DNA of 29,964 nt from the NCBI GenBank assembly GCA_045116915.1, contig JBGUMQ010000015.1, positions 1 to 29,964 of the forward strand, read 5' to 3'. Under the pieces are notes generated by a model that saw only the letters and a program-made list of their open reading frames with translations, made no database searches and was not told the origin of the DNA. The translations under genes were made by a program, and so were the position numbers. This stretch comes from UBA9732 sp045116915 (GTDB taxonomy: Bacteria > Spirochaetota > Spirochaetia > Sphaerochaetales > Sphaerochaetaceae). Below are positions 15,401 to 22,291 of this stretch, in pieces. Each line of letters starts with the position of its first letter. Positions within the stretch are counted from its first letter, which is position 1.

Positions 15401-16837
15401 AGGCCCGTCCTGAACGAGTTCCTCCTTGAGAAGGGCGTCAAGATCGCCGAGGGCATCGCCGACGGCACAAGGGTCGCGGGCAACGCCGTGATCTGCACCA
15501 AGGGCAAGGAGAAGTTCACCTGTTCCGTCAAGGGCGGACATGTCTGCATCCTGAAGGACAGGATCGCCATCCTGGGCGCCGAGGAGAAGGTCGATGCCAA
15601 GGCCGGATCGATCCTCGATGTGGCCGAGAACCAGTATGTCGCCACCGGAGACTCGGTGGTCACGTTCGACCCGTTCTCCGAGCCGATCATCTCCGAAGCC
15701 AACGGTATGGCCAGGTTCGTCGACCTGACGACCGGAACCACACTCATAAAGGAAGTCAACGAGGAGACCGGTACCATCGGATTCAGGGTCACCGACCATG
15801 CGTTCGAGGAACTGGAGCCGAGGATCGAGATCCTGGATGCCGACGGGAACGTCGCCGCTTCCTACCTGCTGCCGGGTTCGTCATACCTGCAGATCGGTGA
15901 CGGCGAGATGGTCTCCGAAGGCCAGGTCATCGCAAGACTGCTCATGGCCAGCGTCAAGACCAAGGACATCACCGGTGGTCTTCCCAGGGTCGGAGAGCTG
16001 TTCGAGGCCCGCAAGCCCCGCAACGTCGCGGTCCTCTCCCGCATCAGCGGCGAGGTCAGCTACGGCAAGATCGAGAAGGGCAAGAGGGTCATCTTCGTCA
16101 CCGACGAGAACGGAAAGCAGTACAAGCATTCCGTGCTCCTCGGAAGACACATCCTCGTCAGGGAAGGGGACCATGTGGAGGCCGCCGAGCGCCTTTGCGA
16201 CGGCAACATCGATCCGCACGACATCCTCAGCATCTCCGGCGAGAACCAGCTCCAGCAGTTCCTGCTCGAGGAAGTCCAGAGCGTCTACAGACTCCAGGGC
16301 GTCGACATCAACGACAAGCACCTCGGAATCGTCGTCAGGCAGATGCTCAGGAAGGTCGAGATCCTGAAGGTCGGAGACACCAGGTTCATCATCGGTCAGA
16401 AGGTGGACAAGTACCGCTTCCACGATGAGAACGCGAGGGTCATGGCCGAAGGCGGACAGCCCGCCATCGCAAGGCCCTGCCTGCTGGGTATCACCAACGC
16501 ATCGCTGTCGATCGACTCGTTCATAAGCGCGGCATCGTTCCAGGAGACCACCAAGGTCTTGACAAATGCGGCGATTGCTGGTAGTAGAGATGAATTGCGC
16601 GGTCTGAAGGAGAACGTCATCATCGGACATCTCATCCCCGCCGGTACCGGTATGAAGGTATACAGGGATGTGAAGCTGAAGGACGAGGACCTGATGACAG
16701 TCAGCGACAAGGTCGAATCCGTCATGAACGAAAGGGCTCTTGAGGATATCGAGGATCTTGCGGATATGACTTCCGAGGACGAGGGAATCGTCGAGGAGTA
16801 CGGCACGGACGACTTCTCCGGCGACGACGAGGAGTGA
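12497..16837 (+). CDS. rpoC: DNA-directed RNA polymerase subunit beta'
   Basis: The product is 1446 residues, slightly longer than E. coli beta'. It carries the catalytic magnesium site NADFDGDQM with Asp450, Asp452 and Asp454. The N-terminal zinc site uses Cys60, Cys62, Cys75 and Cys78 (CYCG...CDRC). The second zinc site uses Cys796, Cys872, Cys879 and Cys882 ([11 protein letters not shown]). The bridge-helix/trigger-loop region contains [14 protein letters not shown] and [25 protein letters not shown]. A C-terminal acidic tail (DDFSGDDEE) ends the protein. The ribosome-binding site GGAG lies in the 15-base gap after rpoB, so the two subunits are co-translated at near-equal levels. Confidence 0.99.
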   Translation: [1446 protein letters not shown]

Positions 16838-16874
16838 TCCCCGTCTTCCTCCGGATCGGAAAAACCATATGAAG

Positions 16875-16951
16875 GCCGGGTGCCAAGGTGCCCGGCTCGG
16901 CCGCGGGAGTCTGCTCCCGTGACCCGGACTGTCCGTACGGACGGTTATTTT
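16875..16951 (+). promoter_or_regulatory. Three consecutive hairpins between rpoC and rpsL
   Basis: Hairpin 1 (16875-16896) has 10 pairs including two G-T wobbles. Hairpin 2 (16904-16919) has CGGGAG/CTCCCG around a 4-base loop. Hairpin 3 (16929-16944) is built on the palindrome GTCCGTACGGAC and is followed by TTATTTT. The last could be a weak terminator or attenuator. Together they separate rpoBC from rpsL-rpsG. I see no convincing promoter in the 173-base gap. Confidence 0.55.
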
Positions 16952-17010
16952 GCGTACCCGGCAGTTGTCCTGCGCGATGCAGGAGCGTCGAGTACGGAGG
17001 GGAGGCAACT

Positions 17011-17385
17011 ATGCCTACGATCAACCAGTTGGTCAGAAAAGGTCGTGAGAAGGTCACACACAAGACCAAGTCTCCGGCACTCGAGGGATGCCCGCAGAAG
17101 CGTGGCGTCTGCACAAAGGTCATGACAGTGACCCCGAAGAAGCCTAACTCAGCTCTGAGAAAGGTTGCCCGTGTCCGTCTTTCGAACGGAATCGAAGTGA
17201 CAGCATACATTCCCGGTATCGGTCATAACCTCCAGGAACACTCCGTTGTCCTCATCCGTGGCGGAAGAGTGAAGGACCTTCCCGGTGTACGTTACCACAT
17301 CATCCGTGGAACGAAGGATACCCAGGGTGTCACCGACAGAAAGAGAAGCCGCTCCAAGTACGGAACGAAGAAGCCCAAGGCTTGA
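17011..17385 (+). CDS. rpsL: 30S ribosomal protein S12
   Basis: The product is 124 residues from the ATG at 17011, directly after a GGAGGGGAGG ribosome-binding site. The open frame continues upstream to 16888 but only through the hairpin region. S12 lines the decoding centre. The TPKKPNSALRK loop carries lysines at the positions tied to streptomycin sensitivity, and the second loop GGRVKDLPGVRYH is intact, including the aspartate that is often methylthiolated. It is paired with rpsG. Confidence 0.98.
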   Translation: MPTINQLVRKGREKVTHKTKSPALEGCPQKRGVCTKVMTVTPKKPNSALRKVARVRLSNGIEVTAYIPGIGHNLQEHSVVLIRGGRVKDLPGVRYHIIRGTKDTQGVTDRKRSRSKYGTKKPKA

Positions 17386-17400
17386 TGAGGAGGTATCTTT

Positions 17401-17871
17401 ATGTCAAGAAGAACAAACGCACCCGTCAGGGAGATCCTTCCGGATTCAGTTTACAACAGCACCGTCGTTGAGAAGTTCATCAACCGCATGATGCTCGACG
17501 GAAAGAAGTCCGTCAGCACACGCATCCTCTATGATGCCATGACCATCATGGGAGAGAAGACGGGCGAGCCCGCTCTCGATGTCTTCACAAAGGCCCTCGA
17601 CAACGTCAAGCCCGTCGTCGAGGTCAAGTCCAAGAGGGTCGGTGGAGCCACTTACCAGGTTCCCACCGAGATCCGTGAGCCCAGGCGCGAGGCCCTCGCC
17701 ATGCGCTGGATCATCGCCGCCGCACGCGGACGTGCCGGCAAGTCGATGAGCGAGAAGCTCGCGGCCGAGCTGCTCGATGCCTATGCCAACACCGGTTCCG
17801 CCTTCAAGAAGAAGGAGGACATGCACAGAATGGCAGAGGCCAACAAGGCTTTCAGCCACATCAGATTCTGA
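17401..17871 (+). CDS. rpsG: 30S ribosomal protein S7
   Basis: The product is 156 residues, standard length. S7 starts assembly of the 30S head and lies at the E site and mRNA exit. Family blocks are PVREILPDSVYNS, KFINRMMLDGKKS and GGATYQVPTEIREPRREALAMRWI. The ribosome-binding site GAGGAGG lies in a gap of only 15 bases after rpsL, which leaves little room for an S7 operator of the E. coli str type. fusA, which usually follows, is missing; a terminator comes instead. Confidence 0.98.
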   Translation: MSRRTNAPVREILPDSVYNSTVVEKFINRMMLDGKKSVSTRILYDAMTIMGEKTGEPALDVFTKALDNVKPVVEVKSKRVGGATYQVPTEIREPRREALAMRWIIAAARGRAGKSMSEKLAAELLDAYANTGSAFKKKEDMHRMAEANKAFSHIRF

Positions 17872-17897
17872 TTGCAGGTCTTTCTGCGGAATCCAGG

Positions 17898-17929
17898 ACC
17901 CGGGATGCGAATCCCGGGTTTTTCTTTTT
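17898..17929 (+). terminator. Intrinsic terminator after rpsG
   Basis: A 9-bp stem (17898-17906 with 17911-17919) with a GCGA loop is followed by a T-rich run to 17929. It closes the rplK-to-rpsG series and separates it from the tuf/S10 unit. Confidence 0.93.
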
Positions 17930-17986
17930 ATCCGGGGTGCGATAAAAAGACTGTTCAAAAGAATTTACACTTTTGTCCCCCGATGC

Positions 17987-18016
17987 TTGACAGCATATTG
18001 CGTTTTTTATTATAGT
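17987..18016 (+). promoter_or_regulatory. Strong promoter of tuf and the S10 operon
   Basis: A perfect TTGACA (17987-17992) and TATAGT (18011-18016) are 18 bases apart. The expected transcription start is near 18023, about 280 bases before tuf. Confidence 0.8.
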
Positions 18017-18022
18017 AGCCAA

Positions 18023-18302
18023 GGTGTCTTGCCGCCGGTATGCCCTAAAAATATCGGAAGAGCAGGATTCTAGAGCCAAACCAATCATTTTAGGGGTGAT
18101 AAGGTGGTTCCAGAAACACGGTTTTTTCAACTTGTGCTATGTCACGGCCTGAGACGTCGGGCTCCTGACCTCTGGATTCCTTCTTTTAAAAAACTCAGAA
18201 AATAACAATGGTTTGTCTCGACGGTAAGTAGGTAAAGGCTTTGTGCCTTTAGAGCACATTCATTTATTTTTTGGATTTGTGACAAAAGGTCACAAGGAGG
18301 AC
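18023..18302 (+). promoter_or_regulatory. Long structured tuf leader RNA
   Basis: The 280-base untranslated leader holds several inverted repeats. A long-range stem joins 18043-18050 to 18088-18095. Hairpin TAAAGGC/GCCTTTA (18233-18251) overlaps an alternative TGTGC/GCACA hairpin (18242-18258), which is followed by a T-rich tract (TTCATTTATTTTTT, 18259-18272). A 7-bp hairpin (18277-18295) overlaps the first two bases of the AAGGAGG ribosome-binding site (18294-18300). The overlapping pair cannot form at the same time, which suggests conditional control. I recognise no known riboswitch or ribosomal-protein leader here. Short ATG-initiated frames exist but lack ribosome-binding sites. Confidence 0.6.
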
Positions 18303-18305
18303 ATG

Positions 18306-19496
18306 ATGGCTAAAGAAAAGTTTGAGAGAACCAAGCCACACGTAAACGTTGGTACCATCGGTCACGTCGACCACGGTAAGACAACTCTCACAGCCGCAAT
18401 CACGATGTATTGCGCAAGGAAGTTCGGTGACAAGCTCCTGAGCTACGACCAGATCGACAACGCTCCGGAGGAGAAGGCCAGAGGAATCACCATCAACACC
18501 AGACACGTCGAGTATCAGTCCGACAACAGGCACTATGCCCACGTCGACTGCCCGGGCCACGCAGACTACATCAAGAACATGATCACCGGTGCTGCACAGA
18601 TGGACGGAGCTGTCATCGTTGTTGCCGCTGACGACGGTGCAAAGGCACAGACAAAGGAGCACATCCTTCTCGCCAGACAGGTCGGTGTACCTGCAATCAT
18701 CGTTTTCATCAACAAGTGCGACATGATCGACGATCCCGAGCTCGCCGACCTCGTTGAGGAGGAGATGAGAGATCTTCTCAACAGCTATGGTTTCGACGGA
18801 GACAACTGCCCGGTCATCAGAGGATCCGCATACAAGGCCATGACAGAGCCCGACAATCCTGAGGCAACAAAGTGCATCCAGGAGCTGCTGGACGCCATGG
18901 ACGCATACATCCCGCTTCCGGAGAGAGACGTCGACAAGCCGTTCCTCATGCCGATCGAGGACATCTTCTCCATTTCCGGTAGAGGTACAGTCGTCACCGG
19001 TAGGGTCGAGCGTGGTGTCATCCATGTCAACGATCCTGTCCAGATCGTCGGAATCAAGGAGACCCGTGACACAGTCTGCACAGGCGTCGAGATGTTCCAG
19101 AAGACTCTTGACGAAGGTCAGGCCGGCGACAACATCGGAGCTCTGCTCAGAGGTGTCGACAAGAAGGAAGTCGTCAAGGGACAGGTCCTTGCAAAGCCCA
19201 AATCAATCACACCGCACACGAAGTTCATCGGAACAGTCTACGTCCTCTCCAAGGAAGAGGGTGGCCGCCACAGCGCATTCGTCGCAGGTTACAGGCCCCA
19301 GTTCTACTTCAGGACAACCGACATCACCGGTACTGTTTCCCTTCCTGAGGGCGTCCACATGGTCATGCCCGGAGATCACACAGACCTCATCGTCGAGCTG
19401 ATCCACCCGGTCGCAATGGACAAGGGACTCCGCTTCGCTATCCGTGAGGGTGGTAAGACAGTCGCTTCCGGACAGGTTACGGAGATCATCGACTGA
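18306..19496 (+). CDS. tuf: Elongation factor Tu
   Basis: The product is 396 residues from the second of two adjacent ATGs. AAGGAGG at 18294-18300 is 5 bases from 18306 but only 2 from 18303. EF-Tu delivers aminoacyl-tRNA to the ribosome. GTPase motifs are GHVDHGKT (19-26), DCPGH (81-85, catalytic His85), NKCD (136-139) and SAYK (174-177). Domains 2 and 3 follow, with GRGTVVTGRVERG and YRPQFYFRTTDITG. One oddity: the segment that is nearly always GPMPQT reads GAKAQT, so two prolines at 112 and 114 are alanine; the EF-Ts-contacting Gln115 and His119 remain. The gene heads the S10 transcript with no fusA upstream. Confidence 0.98.
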   Translation: MAKEKFERTKPHVNVGTIGHVDHGKTTLTAAITMYCARKFGDKLLSYDQIDNAPEEKARGITINTRHVEYQSDNRHYAHVDCPGHADYIKNMITGAAQMDGAVIVVAADDGAKAQTKEHILLARQVGVPAIIVFINKCDMIDDPELADLVEEEMRDLLNSYGFDGDNCPVIRGSAYKAMTEPDNPEATKCIQELLDAMDAYIPLPERDVDKPFLMPIEDIFSISGRGTVVTGRVERGVIHVNDPVQIVGIKETRDTVCTGVEMFQKTLDEGQAGDNIGALLRGVDKKEVVKGQVLAKPKSITPHTKFIGTVYVLSKEEGGRHSAFVAGYRPQFYFRTTDITGTVSLPEGVHMVMPGDHTDLIVELIHPVAMDKGLRFAIREGGKTVASGQVTEIID

Positions 19497-19509
19497 TTGC
19501 AATTCGAAT

Positions 19510-19550
19510 GCTTTGTCCGGGCTGCCCGCCCGGGCAAAGCCTGATTTTTT
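19510..19550 (+). terminator. Attenuator-like hairpin between tuf and rpsJ
   Basis: A 13-bp stem (19510-19522 with 19528-19540, one G-T wobble) has a 5-base loop and is followed by CTGA and six Ts (19545-19550). The T-run abuts the rpsJ ribosome-binding site at 19551. It probably terminates part of transcription so that tuf mRNA exceeds S10-operon mRNA. The 4-base gap before the Ts suggests incomplete termination. Confidence 0.75.
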
Positions 19551-19559
19551 GGAGGAAAA

Positions 19560-19868
19560 ATGGCTAACGATAGAATCCGCGTTAGACTGAGAGGTTTCGA
19601 TGTTGAGCTCGTAGAGCAGAGCGCAATGTCCATTGTTCAGACAGTTGTGAAGGCCGGAGCAAAGGTTTCCGGACCGGTACCTCTCCCAACCCGCATTAAC
19701 AAGATCACTGTTCTTAAGTCACCGTTCGTAAACAAGAAGTCACGTGAACAGTTTGAGATGAGAACCCACAAGAGGTTGATCGATATTCTAGATCCTACAG
19801 ACAAGGTCATGGAGGCTCTCATGAAGTTGGAGCTGCCGGCTGGTGTTGATGTAGAGATAAAGCAGTAA
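19560..19868 (+). CDS. rpsJ: 30S ribosomal protein S10
   Basis: The product is 102 residues. S10 is a 30S head protein that also binds NusB and the NusG KOW domain in antitermination. Conserved blocks are IRVRLRGFDVELVEQSAMSI at the N-terminus, SGPVPLPTRINKITVLKSPFVNKKSREQFEMR in the extended loop, and ILDPTDKVMEALMKLELPAGVDVEI at the end. GGAGG at 19551-19555 precedes the ATG. It is the first ribosomal gene of the S10 series and lies directly after the tuf hairpin. Confidence 0.98.
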   Translation: MANDRIRVRLRGFDVELVEQSAMSIVQTVVKAGAKVSGPVPLPTRINKITVLKSPFVNKKSREQFEMRTHKRLIDILDPTDKVMEALMKLELPAGVDVEIKQ

Positions 19869-19879
19869 TGAGGTAAGAG

Positions 19880-20494
19880 ATGTTAGGGCTTATCGGAAAG
19901 AAAGTTGGCATGACACAGGTTTTCGACGAGAAAGGTCGTCTGACACCTGTCACTGTCATTAAGATTGAAGGCAACGTAGTTGTCGCGGAAAGGACCGAGG
20001 ACAAGAACGGCTACAGTGCCGCAGTTCTCGGCGCAGGCGAGATGAAGGCCAGCCGCGCGACAAAGCCATATGCCGGACAGTTCGATGGCGATCCCAAGAA
20101 GACTCTCATGGAGTTCCGCGATTATGAGAAGGAAGTCCAGGTCGGAGATGTCCTCGGTGTGGATCTCTTCAAGGACGTCAGATTCGTAGACGTCACCGGA
20201 ACGTCCAAAGGTAAGGGCTATCAGGGTGGAATGAAGCGCCACGGTTTCGGCGGTGGACGCAAGACACACGGTTCGAAGTTCCACAGGGATCTGGGTGGTA
20301 CGGCAATGTCCTCGACCCCCTCGAGGACTTTCAAAGGCAAGAAGATGGCCGGTCACATGGGTTTCGAGAGAGTCACAGTCCAGAACCTCAGGGTCGTCCG
20401 TGTCGATGAGAACCTCCAGGTTCTTATGGTCAAGGGTGCCATCCCTGGCCCGGCAGCAAGTGTTGTTGTTGTGAAGAAAGCGGTAAAGAAGTAA
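19880..20494 (+). CDS. rplC: 50S ribosomal protein L3
   Basis: The product is 204 residues. L3 nucleates 50S assembly and reaches toward the peptidyl-transferase centre. The start is MLGLIGKKVGMTQVFDEKG. The signature GTSKGKGYQGGMKRHGFGGG and the FKGKKMAGHMGFERVTVQN block are present. The loop between them reads GGTAMSSTPSRTF, so the glutamine-rich GQNQTPG of E. coli, which carries the PrmB methylation site, is not conserved. GAGGT precedes the ATG, 11 bases after rpsJ. Confidence 0.98.
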   Translation: MLGLIGKKVGMTQVFDEKGRLTPVTVIKIEGNVVVAERTEDKNGYSAAVLGAGEMKASRATKPYAGQFDGDPKKTLMEFRDYEKEVQVGDVLGVDLFKDVRFVDVTGTSKGKGYQGGMKRHGFGGGRKTHGSKFHRDLGGTAMSSTPSRTFKGKKMAGHMGFERVTVQNLRVVRVDENLQVLMVKGAIPGPAASVVVVKKAVKK

Positions 20495-20504
20495 GGGTAA
20501 CACG

Positions 20505-21131
20505 ATGGAAGCAAAAGTTTTTTCAGTAAACGGCAAGGAAATCAAGACCATCGAGCTCAATCCGGAAGTCTTCGGAATCGAGGTCAGTGATGGTTCAATC
20601 TATCATGCTGTAAACAATGAGCTTGCCAACCGCCGTGTTGGTACCGCATGCACAAAGACACGTGCTGAAGTTAATTACAGCAATACCAAGCCTTTCAAGC
20701 AGAAGGGAACTGGTAATGCCAGAAGAGGTGACAAGAAGTCTCCTGTCATGGTCGGAGGAGGAACAATCTTCGGGCCGAAGCCGAGAGACTACAGCTACAC
20801 GCTCCCCAAGAAGGTGAAGCGTCTGGCCATGAAGTCGCTCCTTTCTCTTTCTGTCCAGGAAGAGCGCTTGGTTGTTGTCGAGGATTTCACAAGCGAGAAC
20901 GGCAAGACGAAGGAACTCGCCGGAATCCTCAGGAATTTCGTTGAGGACGGCAAGAGAACAGTCCTGATCATGAAGAATGATGATGCAATGCTCCGCCGCG
21001 CCGCAAGGAACATCCCTTATCTGCATGTCCTGGCTTATGACAAGCTTTCCGCAAAGGAGCTCCTTTATGGAAAGAAGGTCGTTATGCTCGAGACTGCAGC
21101 GAAGAACCTTAACGAGTTCTATGGCGACTGA
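20505..21131 (+). CDS. rplD: 50S ribosomal protein L4
   Basis: The product is 208 residues. L4 lines the exit tunnel, and in some bacteria it represses the S10 operon. The tunnel loop contains KPFKQKGTGNARRGDKKSPVMVGGGTIFGPKPRDYSY, where mutations give macrolide resistance elsewhere; its conserved residues are ordinary here. The C-terminal part contains GKKVVMLETAAKNLNEF. The promoter and leader of this unit lie before tuf, so any L4 feedback through a leader would have to act there. It starts 10 bases after rplC. Confidence 0.98.
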   Translation: MEAKVFSVNGKEIKTIELNPEVFGIEVSDGSIYHAVNNELANRRVGTACTKTRAEVNYSNTKPFKQKGTGNARRGDKKSPVMVGGGTIFGPKPRDYSYTLPKKVKRLAMKSLLSLSVQEERLVVVEDFTSENGKTKELAGILRNFVEDGKRTVLIMKNDDAMLRRAARNIPYLHVLAYDKLSAKELLYGKKVVMLETAAKNLNEFYGD

Positions 21132-21142
21132 GAGGTGACGAC

Positions 21143-21445
21143 ATGAGAGCAGATCAGGTAATAATCGAACCGATTCTCAGCGAGAAGTCAAATATCGCTC
21201 GTGAATCCGAGTGCAAGAAGTATACATTCAAGGTTGATCCGAGAGCCAACAAGTTCGAGATCATGAGCGCTGTCAAGGAGCTCTTCAAGGTCAACCCCAC
21301 AAGTTGCAATGTGATGAATGTTTCGGGTAAGCCGAAGTTCTCCAGGGGCAAGGGTGGCTACATCAAGGGCTACACGGCCAGCTGGAAGAAGGCAATCGTG
21401 ACTTTGTCCAAGGGCGAAGCGATCAACGCCATCGAAGGCGTATAA
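21143..21445 (+). CDS. rplW: 50S ribosomal protein L23
   Basis: The product is 100 residues. L23 sits at the tunnel exit and is the docking point for trigger factor and the signal recognition particle. Recognisable features are IIEPILSEKSNIARE at the start, KYTFKVDPRANKFEIMSAVKELFKV in the middle and the glycine/lysine-rich extension KPKFSRGKGGYIKGYTASWKKAIVTL. GAGGTG precedes the start. It is 11 bases from its neighbour on each side. Confidence 0.98.
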   Translation: MRADQVIIEPILSEKSNIARESECKKYTFKVDPRANKFEIMSAVKELFKVNPTSCNVMNVSGKPKFSRGKGGYIKGYTASWKKAIVTLSKGEAINAIEGV

Positions 21446-21456
21446 GGAGACGGAGT

Positions 21457-22281
21457 ATGGCACTTAAATCATATAAACCCAATACACCGGGCCTCCGTCA
21501 GAAGACTGTTCTGGTGAGGAGCGAGGTAACGACCGACAAGCCGGAGAAGTCCCTGACAAAGCACCTTCACAGGACAGCCGGCCGTGATTCCTTCGGACGC
21601 GTGAGCGTGCGCAGGAGAGGCGGCGGACACAAGCGCTCCTACAGGACGATCGATTTCAAGCGCGACAAGGTCGGAATCCCCGGAACAGTCAGGACAATCG
21701 AATACGATCCGAACCGCAGTGCAAATATAGCATTGGTGTTCTATGCAGACGGTGAGAAGCGCTACATGCTTGCCCCGAAGGGACTTACAGTCGGTTCCGT
21801 TGTTGTCAGCGGACCCAACGCCCCCCTCAAGGCCGGTTGTGCACTTCCTCTCAAGAACATTCCCCTTGGTCTGACAGTACACAATGTAGAGCTCACACTG
21901 GGCCGCGGCGGACAGCTGGTCCGCAGTGCAGGTCTGGGTGCCACGATCATTGCCAAGGAAGGCGAATATGTTACTCTTCGCCTGCCCTCAGGTGAGATGA
22001 GGATGGTCTTCGGTGAGTGTTATGCCACAATCGGTTCCCTGGGCAATGAGGACCACATGAACATCTCCCTCGGAAAGGCCGGTGCAAGCCGCCATCTGGG
22101 AAGGAGACCCAAGGTGCGTGGAGTCGTCATGAACCCTGTGGACCATCCGCATGGTGGTGGAGAAGGCAAGACCGCAGCTGGACGTCATCCGGTCACTCCT
22201 TGGGGAAAACCGACCAAGGGTGCCAAGACTCGTTCAAAGAAGAAGCCTTCAGGCAATTTCATTGTGAAGAAGCGCAAGTAG
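21457..22281 (+). CDS. rplB: 50S ribosomal protein L2
   Basis: The product is 274 residues. L2 is a large, highly conserved protein needed for subunit joining and peptidyl-transferase structure. It has the GRVSVRRRGGGHKRSYRTIDF block and an SH3-like middle with RTIEYDPNRSANIALVFYADGEKRYMLAP. The C-terminal VDHPHGGGEGKTAAGRHPVTPWG carries the conserved histidine loop. The basic tail ends FIVKKRK. The ribosome-binding site AAGGAGA follows rplW closely. Confidence 0.99.
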   Translation: MALKSYKPNTPGLRQKTVLVRSEVTTDKPEKSLTKHLHRTAGRDSFGRVSVRRRGGGHKRSYRTIDFKRDKVGIPGTVRTIEYDPNRSANIALVFYADGEKRYMLAPKGLTVGSVVVSGPNAPLKAGCALPLKNIPLGLTVHNVELTLGRGGQLVRSAGLGATIIAKEGEYVTLRLPSGEMRMVFGECYATIGSLGNEDHMNISLGKAGASRHLGRRPKVRGVVMNPVDHPHGGGEGKTAAGRHPVTPWGKPTKGAKTRSKKKPSGNFIVKKRK

Positions 22282-22291
22282 GAGTTAGAAC

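Noticed and set aside
18208..18231. Seven-codon frame (MVCLDGK) in the tuf leader, plus others at 18040 and 18139
   Set aside because: None has a Shine-Dalgarno sequence; such short frames are expected by chance. Kept only as part of the leader description.
18303..18305. Upstream ATG as the tuf start
   Set aside because: Only 2 bases from the AAGGAGG site; the next ATG has proper spacing and gives the standard MAKEKF start.
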